From Cruorifilaria tuberocauda (taxonomy: Eukaryota > Nematoda > Chromadorea > Rhabditida > Onchocercidae): DNA of 64,000 bases. A program made the position numbers and the translations under genes. Shown here piece by piece: positions 49,101 through 61,226 of this stretch. The notes beneath the pieces are model-generated. The model worked only from the letters and a program-made list of their open reading frames with translations, did no database searches and was not told the origin of the DNA. Positions within the stretch are counted from its first letter, which is position 1. Every line of letters begins with the position of its first letter. The stretch lies in assembly GCA_013365365.1 (NCBI GenBank), contig JABVXU010000060.1:124001-188000 (forward strand), written 5' to 3'.

Positions 49101-51610
49101 ACGTTTATTAAAATGATTGAGGCATGAATTAATTTTTCATTTTTCAGGCTGAAGATGGTCGCAAACAGCGTCCTTCGCGTCAGCGTCGTAAACCAAATTG
49201 GATTGATGAAAATTATGTCACCGGTTTTAAGTAAGTATTATCGTAATAGTTGCGTACTATTGTAAACGTGTGAGTTATTGGATAAAACTAACGCTTTTTA
49301 TATTTAATTTGATGCTAAAAAAATAACTTTTCTTGTTCAAAAGGAATTGGTTTTTGTTCTTCATAGCCTTTATCCATTTATGAAATTTAGGAATAAACGT
49401 TCTCGTCGTGATGATGATGATGTAGATTTGGAATATGCACAACCAAAGGGACAAAGTCGACCACCATCAAGAACCGGACAAAGCCGACCTCCATCGAGGA
49501 CTGAGTCAAAATGTACTAAAAGTGCTGATAGTCAACGATCAACACCTGTTGAACTTTGTGGCACTATTCATGGTATTCAATCGGAAGCAAGCAGCGAAGA
49601 AACATCGAACTCATCAACTCCTGCACCACATGAAAGCACATAGTTAGTTTTGACACACTATAATTTGCTTTTCCTTTTCTTTTATGCTTCTTGACAATGT
49701 CAAAGAAATTGATAAAGAATTGCATTTATAGTAATATTTCGACCCTTAATCATGAATTGGACAGTAGTGCAACACGATCGTCACTTCCTTTATCATCAAC
49801 TGGACTGTCTTCAACCAGTGCAGAAAATGCCAGAGATATATTGGTAATGCTTCTGTCATTAGAAAATGTGATCAATGATGTAATGGTATTATTTTCTGCT
49901 ATCAGTATGACTCATTAAGTGATTATTGATATTTTGCTTTTAGCTTTAAGTTTCAGACAAAGAAAACCTGTCGTTTACAATATACTCCAAGAGCACGAAG
50001 AATGAAATATGGAGATGATTTGTTATCCAACGTCGGTTAGTTATCATCTTTTGCGAACTTCGAATATTGAGGTGTGTTGCATGAAATTTAAAATGTGAAT
50101 ATTTCGATCAGTTATGCTAAAGTGAAAAGATTTCAAGCGAGTAAAATAACTCACTGTTTTATTGCAGATGACGAAGAAATAGCATGCACCTCATCAAAAG
50201 ATACCAGAGGGCATGTAACTAGCGATAATGCAAACGCAGCATCAAGTGATGGACGTCCCACATCGCAATCTCGCCGTAAGCAAGATCTCTCAACAATCCG
50301 TGAAAATAATGATGAAGTTATGGTATGTTAATTGTTTCCTAATTACTGGACAGGTTATTTGTAGAAAGCGATGCCAGAAAATTCATCCTACAAATTTTTT
50401 TCCTTGAAATCATTTTTTTTTCAGATAGTGCGCTATTCAAACGGTGAAGCATCTCTCCCAAAAGATCTCTCTGAAATTCCCGTTTATCTTACCGAAACAC
50501 AGCGAGATCTGTTTTTCTCATTCATCCGTCCTGCTTCTCCTTCAAGTGATGGCGCATCAAGTGCCCATAAATGCATGCAGTGCGGCGACATTATTGCGAA
50601 TATATCAGTCAGTTTCACCGTTGAAAATTCTGGAAAATCGTTTCTATTTAATTTTTTTAAAATCATATACAGAATATTCGCAGGTAGCAAAGATAGATTA
50701 TTTTCAAACATTCGTAATATATTCAGGGAAAATTTTGAACTTACACTTCCTTATACACTTTCTTATAGTCGTTGCGTATTATTCTGCATTTCATTCTTAG
50801 GCTCTTATGATAGTATCAGCGAAGATTTGTTTCATTTGATTTCGTGAATGAACTGTCTGATTTATTTCATTTGAAAGAGAAATTATAGGAGGGACGGCGG
50901 CATGCTGTAAGTCACTTGCGCATCATGCGTTTACGCTGCTCATTGTGTGGATGCGGTTCATTTTTCTGTTCCGACATGCGAACTCATTTGCAGTACAGGC
51001 ACTGTGATAAATTGCATCTTGCACCACGGGGTTATGTTTTGCCGGGCAATGTTCTGCCATGCATGACACAGAGACAAGTAAGAACGGAAGCATCATTTTT
51101 AAATTATTATTAGTACACTTTCCAGTCTTATGTTGTCCTTTGAAATCTACCATCCGTATTAAGTAATGTTTCAGAATTAAAAAAAAGGATGGGTGAATCA
51201 GTAAAAATTAATATTTAGAGAAGAGAAAAATCCGTAGTTGTCATTTCAGGCTGATGATCTTACACGAGTTGTAGACGCAATGAAGCCAGGCCGTGTTATG
51301 TATACTTCGGGAAAAGTCAGTTTTCTTCTTGCATTGATTCAGTAATTTCTTTACATAAAATTTTTTGCGCCCTAAATAATTGGGTTGCGGGTTGCCCTGG
51401 AATTTGTTGTTTACTGTACTATTGAAATCTGAACGTCCATTTTTTTAGATCATTAGCTCGACGAATCCAAAACCGTATTATCCAGATCCGATAATTGAAG
51501 AACGTGTTCTGGGCACTCTTTTGCCGGAAATCGATGCCAGTAATGATCAGGGTCGAAATATTTCATCAGCTACCGCAGGAAGCGTAAATGCTGCTGTTGG
51601 AAAATTATAA
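46115..51610 (+). CDS. ZNF800-like zinc-finger protein with AT-hook-like motifs (complete copy B)
   Basis: Twenty-one exons, all in phase: 46115-46269, 46420-46553, 46727-46920, 47010-47084, 47213-47383, 47499-47701, 47839-47956, 48057-48206, 48284-48391, 48557-48628, 48722-48844, 48923-49066, 49148-49230, 49391-49642, 49732-49843, 49957-50035, 50168-50322, 50425-50607, 50889-51077, 51250-51315, 51449-51610; 975 aa. Five fingers: ZF1 C51/C54/H67/C72 in an ECRSCGNIFRSSLNYLTHKR context, which with the preceding VKNLLANECNILFE matches the N-terminal finger of ZNF800; ZF2 C265/C270/H285/H290; ZF3 C302/C305/H318/H323; ZF4 C826/C829/H842/H846; ZF5 C854/C857/H870/H875. AT-hook-like motifs lie at about 447 (SKGRPRL) and about 516 (KKRGRGRKPK), implying DNA binding in the nucleus. 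Ser/Thr-rich, low-complexity linkers follow. ZNF800 is a transcriptional repressor in vertebrates; the nematode role is inferred only. Confidence 0.9.
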
Positions 51611-53272
51611 TAAGTATTTAATTAGGCATTATTTTGTATGATGCTAACTGAATTGCTCATTAAAAAAATTAATATAGGTTGTTATGACTGACAATATGAA
51701 AGATTTTTCGTTTTTATCTATGAAGCACTCAGGAAGTGATTTATAATGTCTCTTTTTTAATCAACCGTTCGTTCAAGCAACAGCTGACTAATTTTCGGAA
51801 AGTAAATCCAGTGTGCATGAGTTTCGCATAGCGATTTTCGTCATTGAATATGTATCAAAGCCATTTTGAACTGAATAACATGCATCATACATGAAATTTT
51901 GTTCGGATTTTGTTTAAATTTTCGGCGGTATTCAGTGCACGGGTCTTTGATCTCTTCGAAGCATAAAGTTACCTATAGTTATCTCCTGATATCCTCTTGA
52001 TGAACCGTTTGATTAATATAACTTTTTTTTGAATTGTGTATATATTTTACACTTTTCTGCATCTATAATAAATAATCATTATTTGAAGCGAAATTCTCCT
52101 CATTAAGTAATTGTTGAATTGAATGATGTCAAGCTTTGGATAACAGATTTAATGTACACTTGTTCTATCTACCGGTGTAGAAAATGCTAATGTGGTATAA
52201 ACGGTAGAATTGTAAGCCTAATTTCTTTCATTTCTGAATAATTTTCTTGTAATTTTGTTTTTTCTCCTAAAAATATTCTTATGTCTCATCCATAAGCACC
52301 AAAATATTTATCTCCGTATATTTTATTGCTTCTACGTTGAACAAAAGCAGAAATCTTTATATACCTTCATAATTAATAATTTTGTTTTTCACCTTGTCAT
52401 TGCCAAACAGTTATCTTCATGGCAACTTGTTAATGAAGCATTGTCATCACTATTGTTCTGAATCTTTATAATTTTATATCTTAGGAAAGGCCTCAAATTT
52501 TGATTATCCTGTTATTTTCATTTGAATATTAACATTTTCCATTTTTTGTGATTTATTTTCGTTTAAATCTTTTCTTTAATGGAGTATTTTAGTTTAAGCA
52601 AATTTTGTTCTTCATTCGTATACATTCATATCCATTTTAGCAATTCGTTTCACTACCGTTTGGTTGAACTCTTTTTATATTCATTTTAGCCATTTCCTTA
52701 CCATTGTTCAAATACATTTCATTGTTTATTTAAATGCTTCTAGCAATATGTTTTTATTTTAAATAAATTGCACCATTCTCGTCTTTTTTTAGTAAATTAT
52801 TTTCCAGCTAAAATAAATTGCATCATTTGTTTTTTATCCTTCAACAAATTATTTACACGCATAAATTGAGCTCTATTGCTCGTGTTACATTTTTTGTAAG
52901 TTTTATTTGATACATTTTTGACAAGGCAAAAATAGATGAAAGAAATGCAAAACAAGGTGAATTATATAGTTATCCGATAACTGTATTATAAATCTGATCA
53001 GTTGAGAGAAGTATTGAACGTATCATATAAAATGATTTATTTTGGAGTAACACAAATATCCTTCAACCAACAACTCCTCTAAGGAATAGATTTTAATTTA
53101 ATTCATTATTGTCTTCATTCAAGGATTTCTTATTTTATTATAGTAATGAATATGAAGAAATATCACTTATATTAAAATGTTTTTTCTCAGGTGTAAGTTA
53201 ATGAAGTTAAGGTATTTGTTTTGGATGTTAAAATACTTTAATGATAAATATTAATTGTAAAAGTGCATTGTA
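51611..53272. other. Intergenic, 3' flank of the ZNF800-like gene
   Basis: AT-rich; candidate poly(A) signal AATAAA at 52077-52082. Open frames here are short and lack splice partners. No gene seen. Confidence 0.55.
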
Positions 53273-53279
53273 TTTCCAG
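53273..53279 (+). promoter_or_regulatory. Candidate spliced-leader acceptor for cyclin H
   Basis: TTTCCAG ends 7 bases before the ATG at 53287. A cis-acceptor with no preceding coding exon and such a short leader is the signature of nematode trans-splicing. Confidence 0.55.
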
Positions 53280-53286
53280 GTTTATA

Positions 53287-54227
53287 ATGTATTCAACTAG
53301 TACCCAAAAGAGAGAATGGACATTTTCATCACAACAAGATCTTTTGAATTTAAGGTATTTGCATAGAAGAGTGAAAGATCAGAAAGAAATTATGAGGGAG
53401 ATGGGAACAACAATCATTTTTTTGTTTCTTTGTTTACAAAGTTCATTCTAAATTATCACATGGTAGTTAGAAAATTATTAGTAAAAAACAAAATGCCGGT
53501 CTTGGTTTCTAGAAAAGCTGCAAATGAAAAATTCCGAGCAAAATATGAAGCAGTGATTGATGCTGAAGAAGAAGATATCTTCTTGACACCTGAAGAAGAA
53601 ACATTATTAAGGAAAATTGTCACCGAAACTGGTATTAGGTTTGTAATAGAGATGCTTCATCTGTTTTCAATGATTTAAGAAATTATTAAAGCTGATTGCA
53701 AACATTAATCATTGTTGTTTCATTACTCTGAAACAGTTTAGATTGAATTACAGAACAGTATAAGTTCTAAAATCATATAGCAATAGAAGTAATCCTTTGA
53801 AAAAGTCTTTTTTATGTTTGGTATAAAGGTAGGCTACACTTTTTCGTATGTTCGATACAAAGGAAGTGCAAATATCGCATGTATTTTCATCTCTAATCCT
53901 TCATGTACAAATATTTTTTGAGGAAGAAAACTGTGATTTTCTTGATTTTCTTTCATTTATTTTTTGTTTATTATTTTATTCTTTTATTTGCAATAGAAAA
54001 ATTTTTCCAAATTTGTGATAATTTTCTTTAAGGTTTGCGGATGATTTTAGCCCTTCAATGTGGCTGTCAACTCGTTGGATAGCATTTGCATATTTTAAAC
54101 GGTTTTTTCTCTATCATTCAACAATGGAATACTCACCGAAAAGTGTGATGATGTCCTGCTTTTATTTGGCTGCAAAAGTTGATGAATTTAATATATCCAT
54201 TGATGAATTTGTTAAGAATCTCAAGTT

Positions 54228-54281
<54 letters not shown>

Positions 54282-55679
54282 ATTTATTGCTGATTTCCAA
54301 GCATACTACTCTCATTCGTTGAGCTTTTATGATAAATATAGTGGTAAGTTTTATATTGACATTAAATGTAATTTATCCTTTTTCTATCTGTGCTTTCCTA
54401 TAAGTTGAAAATTTAAAAACTGTATTCGTTATTTTCTGAAACTTTAGATCTGGCACAGCTAAATCAAATTCCGAAACGATTTTATCATTCGAACCACAAA
54501 TAATGTTAAAATTACGATATCAGCTAACGATACATACGCCGTTTCGACCATTCGAAGGACATTTGATCGAAATGAAAACACGTTCATTATTAGGTTTCGA
54601 TTTGGAGCAAGTGCGACCTCATGCTAATGATTTTTTCAAGGTTCGTATATGATGGCATCTGATTGTTTTTAAACTTTATTGTCTTGTCTTTCTGTTTTCT
54701 GTTAAAAGTGACATTTTCGTTTCCAGAAATCATTGTTCAGTGATGCTATGCTTCTCTATCCTCCATCGCAAATTGCACTTGCTGCTCTAAAATATGCCCT
54801 GCAAATGCTAGGTTGCTTACAATATACTTTTTTTCAATTTCCGATGAGCATGAGTTTTCAAAAACTAACATTTAACTTCAAAATTAGATTTATTGAACAT
54901 TATTTTGCTTATCGGACTTTTTCCTTTAATTAAGGCTTACATACATATTCCCTGATTGCTTCGATTAAAGTTCTGTCCGTTAAATGTCAGCTAACTTTGT
55001 CTCAGATTTTCATTTTAGAACCTTCTTTTTTCGTTTAATACTATTTAAATTTAGATAAGGCAGATGATTTGCTGAATGATCAGTTTCTGAATAAGATACT
55101 GGAGATCGATGCATGGAGATCACAAAGCGATGATGATATAATACGCGAGAGATTAATTACTCGAATCGATGAAATTATGCAATGTGTATTTGATGGATGT
55201 AAGCCTATAGCACCCGAAACAAATGAAACATTGCAGGTAATGCTTACTTCATTTTTGTTGAATTTGAAAGTGTTGAAGGTTTTTCTCAGTAACATTTAAG
55301 TATCTTAAAAATAGTTGTGATTTCATATAATAATTTTGAACAATGTTGTTGCGAAATATTCAACAATCAAATTTAAAAGAAATATAAGATATATTTCTGT
55401 GTTGAATTTTTTAATGTTAATACTGATCATTGTTAAATATCAAAGCTGAAATTGTTTAAAAAGCCATTTTTGCATTCCTCTATTCGAGGAATGTAAATTA
55501 TCTACAAAAAGTTCGGCGATTATTCCTGGAATAAAATAACTTGTTCCTTTGCTTTTCAGAGTCATATGGAACGTTGGGTAAACACTTTTCCTGAATTGGA
55601 ACGAAGATTAACCGTCTTAAATGCTAATCTCCAATTAGAAAATTCTAATTTGAATGCAGCTGTTTCTGATGATGATTGA
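53287..55679 (+). CDS. cyh-1: Cyclin H (CDK7-activating kinase / TFIIH regulatory subunit)
   Basis: Seven exons in phase: 53287-53354, 53513-53638, 54033-54224, 54448-54640, 54727-54811, 55055-55236, 55560-55679; 321 aa, the usual length. Cyclin H binds CDK7 and MAT1 to form CAK, which phosphorylates cell-cycle CDKs and, within TFIIH, the RNA polymerase II C-terminal domain. Signatures: the N-terminal MYSTSTQKREWTFSSQQDLL, the first cyclin box (FAYFKRFFLYHSTMEYSPK, then CFYLAAKVDEFN), the H-specific RYQLTIHTPFRPFEGHL link, the second cyclin fold (YPPSQIALAALKYAL) and a C-terminal coiled coil (ELERRLTVLNANLQLENSNL). Intron 3 contains a 50-base T homopolymer close to its donor. Confidence 0.95.
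54230..54279 (+). repeat. Homopolymer of 50 T in cyclin H intron 3
   Basis: An uninterrupted run of T starting 6 bases after the exon 3 boundary at 54224. It may be expanded or compressed by the assembly, or mark the poly(A) tail of a minus-strand retroposed element, although no element body is recognisable next to it. Confidence 0.9.
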
Positions 55680-55930
55680 TCTCTTATATGTTGAATGTAA
55701 TGTTGTGATATATTCGTGGTGCTGATAAGATTTGATTTTTGGTGTTTTTAAAATTGTTTGCATATTTTTAGTTACTGAAAGGTAAAAAAGTTTCACGAAC
55801 ATGGGATAAACAGCATTTCACTGCAACATATTACGTCACGATGAAATTCTTAAGTGAAAGAGCAATGAAGAAAATGAAAAGCTTTGGAAATTATAAGTCA
55901 AAAGTTACATCGATTTTTTTTATTACTATT

Positions 55931-55936
55931 AATAAA
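55931..55936 (+). promoter_or_regulatory. Candidate poly(A) signal for cyclin H
   Basis: AATAAA about 250 bases after the cyclin H stop codon, in the first stretch downstream of the gene. Confidence 0.35.
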
Positions 55937-58900
55937 TTCCTTTTTCTTTAAATTCAATTCTAGTATCAATGATAATAATTAAAAAGATAATTAGCAGAAT
56001 AGTTAAATAACATGTTTTCACTCTTGTACTTTGCAATTTACTAAAAAGCAATTCGAAAACTGCCAATTTATAATGAAAATATATATTTAGGCCATCATCG
56101 ATGGATGATATATCATATCAGATATCTCAATATTAAATTATCTTAATCATAAACAAATTCATCATTACACTAGTATTGCGTTTAATAACTTGCAGTAAAA
56201 ATTAATTAATTAGTAAATTTAGCAGTAGGGTATTATATATACATTCATTTCCTTCAACAAGTCTAACAGAATCATCCATAGTTTTTCAGTAATAATCGAA
56301 GTAATAGGAAGATTTTCAAACTAAATTACAAGTATTTAGAAAAAAAGTGTTTTGGATTAACTTAATATCTGCCTAATTTATCCGTATTCAAAATAATTTG
56401 ATTGCTTATTTATATTTGATCATACTTTTAACTCAATTATTTAATTTAACTTAAATCTAATAAAATTTTGATGTATCTAGCAGTTAAGAATCACACGTTA
56501 ACAGCTTTCTAATAATTCATCATAATAAATAATTATTTAAACTCATCATTGATTAATTGATTGATTTATTGCCATTCATCCAGTAACACATCTGCTCCTG
56601 CTAACAAATTTTCTTGTATTATGATGATAAATGAATATTATCAATAGCTCAGACAATTAGATATTAAATTCGTTGTTGAAGAAAAATCAATAAAACGATA
56701 AAAATTAATAAAGAAGCTAATCAATGACTTAATGTTTTTTAATCTATATTTGGAAATGTCAATAAATACAGCAATGATTTTTCAGCACATCTTGACAATT
56801 AATTCTATTTCAACGATTAATTATTGAAGGAAGCATAGAAAGAGACTATCATTTTTTAATTAAAATACTTTATATTACAAACTTTCAATGAAATTAATGA
56901 ATTAAATGAAAAAGAAAAGTGCTAATGTATTCTTTTCGTTCATCGTTTTATATTATTTCTTGTATTTTTTGATTTTATTTCTAATTTAACATAAAATGTG
57001 AATTCATTTAGCATATTTTATAATTTATTACAATTTTCTTTCTATTTTGATCATATAATAATTCTTTTTATTGAATTAATTTTCTAATCTAAATTTTAAA
57101 TTCACCTGAGATGATTTAATTCCTATAATAAATTTATCTTCCATTATATCATATATTAATTAATTCAATCTAGTAGTTTGCTTTATAATATATTAATTAA
57201 TTTAGTTAATATTTTATGGCCTAGGAGATAAAATATGAATTTATAAAATTTTATTTATGATTACTGGATGATAGAATGATTGGAAGATTTAATTTCATCT
57301 GAGAATATTTCATTTGTGCTTAGTTTTACAATATAATTTTTTCAATCAATCGATAAAATTTCAAAATTATTATCGATCCAAATCCCATCTTAATCAAAAA
57401 GGACAATTTAATTAATTTTATTTATTCATCTGTTATAATATATAAATAGTTTTCCTTTAGCTTAAAGCTATTTTCACAAAATAGAAAATCTAAATAATTT
57501 CAAATTTATATTACTAAAATCATTGTATTAGAGGAATTGAGATGGTTTGGAATAATTAAATTCAAAATTGTCAATCCGTAAGAAAAAAATTAATCAATCA
57601 ATCGAAAAATCTTCTTTTCACAATAATAGCTTGCCGCTTATAACAAAGAGATAACAAAGTTATTCCCGCAGAAAAACCCGAGTTTCACCGGTACTATTTT
57701 TGGTGAAGTTTGATTAATAATAACCTTTTCTGTGTTACCTCAAGCCTTCTTCAATGTATTATCATGTTTGCGTGATTTTGTTAATGAAACTGTTGCATTA
57801 ATTAGTAATTTGCAATTTGTTCATTTAAATAATCAGTTATTTTATCTTTAGAATAAGCAAACATTGCTCCTGAGATCACATTATTAACCTTATTCTATCT
57901 CTTTCTCTAAAAAAATTTTACACTTCTCCTATTATCTCCTAGTATAAAGTTAATTATAGGTTTGGCAAAGCTTTTATATTATTTTTGTAAAATTATTATT
58001 GTCAATTTGAAATTGAATTAGCCGAGACTGCTGCTTATTTGTAAAGTTTAACATGAATGAAAAAAATATCCAATACATCAAAATAATTTGATTAAATTTA
58101 AGAAGTATAAAATAGATAAAATTTTGATCGTTTGATAATATCGGATTTTGCTTAAGAAATCTAATTATGGAAATGTTCTAAAGAAATATAAGCAAAATTA
58201 TTCATTAGCAAGAATTTTATTTTAACACATAAATTCGATACCTTTTACGAGATGTTTCAAAAATTAAACTTTAAATGTTTTGATATTTTCAAAATGATTG
58301 AATATTGATATAAGTTCATGTTAAGAGAAAGAAAAATAAAAGTCTTAAATTTCAAAAATTTTAAAAGATCATATTTCAACCTGAAACATTACTCAAAAAG
58401 ATGTCCTTTTACTTTTATTGCTAGAACGATGAAATAATTGATTGCTCGGAAAAAATTTTTTTCTTTAATTGATCCATTGTAGATGTAATTAGAAAATATG
58501 TTATGGTAGGACTTAATTTATTATATTTAAGTTATTGTAAAAAAATCTTTTTTCAATCATAATAGCTTGAAGTATCTGCTTCAGGTATAGATATTTCGGT
58601 ATTGAAAATAAGTTTATCCAATATTAATTATTATAAAAGTATCTTTTTCAACATTAAAAATAAAATCAACAATAATTAATTATTATAAGAAAGTTTTTTC
58701 TATCATTGGCAAAAGCTTTTTCTATTATTTTTGTTTAATTAAAAAAATTATTGGCTGTGAAATTTCAAAACGATGAATTAGTTTTTCACATTTCTCTAAC
58801 AAAACGAACAGAAAATCGAACTAAGATAAGAGAAAAGAATAAAAACATTGATGGATATTTCAAATAAAAAGTTCTGTAGATATCCAAAATAATCTTTTAG

Positions 58901-61170
58901 TTTCTATTCAAAAAGAAAGTGAAAGACTAAAATATCGTTACTTTCTCTTTTTTCAAGCAATTGGAAGAATGAAAGGAAATAATTAGTAATTAGAAAGGAA
59001 CAAGCATAAAACTCGACTTATTTCGTGCTCGAAGCTTTTGCAAGCTTATACATCAAAAGATAGGAAGCACATCTATGTTGTATCTTTGATTTTCTTTAAA
59101 ACAATTTTTGAATATCTTTTTTTATATATAAATTTGTTAAATTTACCATTTCGTTTTCGTTTCATTTTTTTTCAAGACAACTGATTTCTGATTTTTCATG
59201 AAATGAAAAATCGAAAGAAGAATACGGATGAAAATTTATCCGAAAAAAAAGAATCCAATTTTTCACTGTACACTTTTCATGAATTTATTTATTTCATTAG
59301 GAATGGATGGTAAAAAAACAGAAATCCTGAAATTATTTACAATTTAAAATATTCTTCCATAATTAATTAATGAAATTTGGCATGTTGGATGGGAAAATGA
59401 TTTGTTTGGAAAATAGAACTCTCTCATGATATATTGAAATTTAAATTTATATATTTTATATATTACACTATTTTATAGTTTAATACTGAAAATGAAAATA
59501 TATTATTTTTAGGTTTGAAATTTTTTTTCCGTTCAATTAAATTTTCAAAATTCCAATAAAACTCCAAAAAAATTCAATATAATACTAAAATTGAATAAGA
59601 TAAAAATCTTGCAATAATTAGCTACCAATTTTATAATTATCTTATGAATCACTAAATCATTTCTTTCATTTCTTATCAACAATAGCGACAATAGCGCCTC
59701 TCAATCCCTTTCTATCACTGTTATCACTAGTACATACTTTTTAAATTTATTTCAAAATATATGTCACTTTGCATAATAATTACATATCATTTTAGTTGGT
59801 AATCTTCTCGTCTTTTCAATAAGTTACCGAAAAGGAAGTAAGTTATTGCTAATTTTTCTCCAATGCTTTAAGGAAACAGTGGCAAGAAATATTTTGACAT
59901 ATAGTTAGGCCATTAAATAAAGGTAAGTTTCTCTTACCTTTACTTCCTCCTACTCTTACTGAGTGTTTTCGGAGTATTTATGAATTTGAGGGCAATCCAG
60001 CAATACTCTCAAGGCTTTTCATAACTTTGCTTTTTTCCTCTAATCCATCTATCAATTATTCATTCTAACTTAATAATAAACTTGAATTCTAATTTTAGTA
60101 TAAATTGATTTCGAACAATGTTTTCTCAAGTTTCTTTGCAATTCATCAAATATATTGCAGAAAAGAGCAAGCTGTAAAACGAATAATCTAAGCTAAGAAA
60201 ATATAAATTAGAACTTATCATCTTTTCGAGAGAAGTAGAAGACTATTTCTATCAAAAAATTCTTTTGAAATGAATTTCAACAATATTTACATAACTGCAT
60301 TACTTCTACTGTTTATCATTTATTTGATAATTGTTAGTAGCAAGAGAGTTAAGACATTTATTTAATGATAAGGCATTTATGATAAGACATTTGTTAGCCA
60401 ACGGTGAAAAGACTTGCTACCTTGTATTTCTAAAACATTAAGAAACAATAGGAACTGAACAACAAATGAAGTAAACAAAGTGGAAATGTGAAGTGCAAAT
60501 CAATTCAGCATAATTTTCAGTCATTTTCGATTTCCTGTCTTTTAGGTTGGAAATTTGCTGTCTCTCTTCAATGTTCTCTCTAATAGCATATCTTCAATAT
60601 CTGAACTCTTTTGCTTCTTTTAGTTTCACAAAAATTTAACAAAAATTCAATTTAATAATTTTTTTTATTATTTCATAAATATCGTTAAGTTAATCTTGAT
60701 CTTGAATAGCAATAGAATAAAATGATTTCGTATTAATTTTGATAATCTTCATCGATACCTTATTAATAGAGATTTTTCGTGATTGATTATTTAAAAATTA
60801 TCATATCCATCCAATTTCTATCTTTTTCAAAATCAATTTCTATCTTTTTCATAGCGTTATATTTCTGAAGTATACTGCTTTGTTAATATCGATAAATAAT
60901 TTAATTAATTAAATTTTAGCTAATTAATATTTCACGCAAAATGAAATTTACGTGTGTTACGTAAACATTAAGATATGAAAATGTCGAATTTTTAACTTAA
61001 TTTTTATCCTTTAATATTACATTTTAAATTCTATCAGTTATTTCCATATCATTTTTAAAATTGGATAAACGAAGAAATGGAAATATTGTTGTAATATTAA
61101 AGTGAATCAAAGTAAGAGGAGTAAGTAAGTGGAGCAGTAAAAGCTATAATTGGTTTTGTAAAACAATCAT

Positions 61171-61226
61171 AAGAGAAAGGGGAAGAGAGAGAGAGAGAGA
61201 AAGAGAAGTAGAGAGAGAGAAAAAAA
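61171..61226 (+). repeat. GA-rich microsatellite
   Basis: GA repeats interrupted by AAAG and GTA, very like the tract at 3984-4046. Confidence 0.85.

Noticed and set aside
50371..50847. Read-through frame of 158 codons in the ZNF800-like gene
   Set aside because: It is exon 50425-50607 plus translated intron on both sides; splicing at GTCAGT and to 50889 restores finger 4 (C826, C829, H842, H846).
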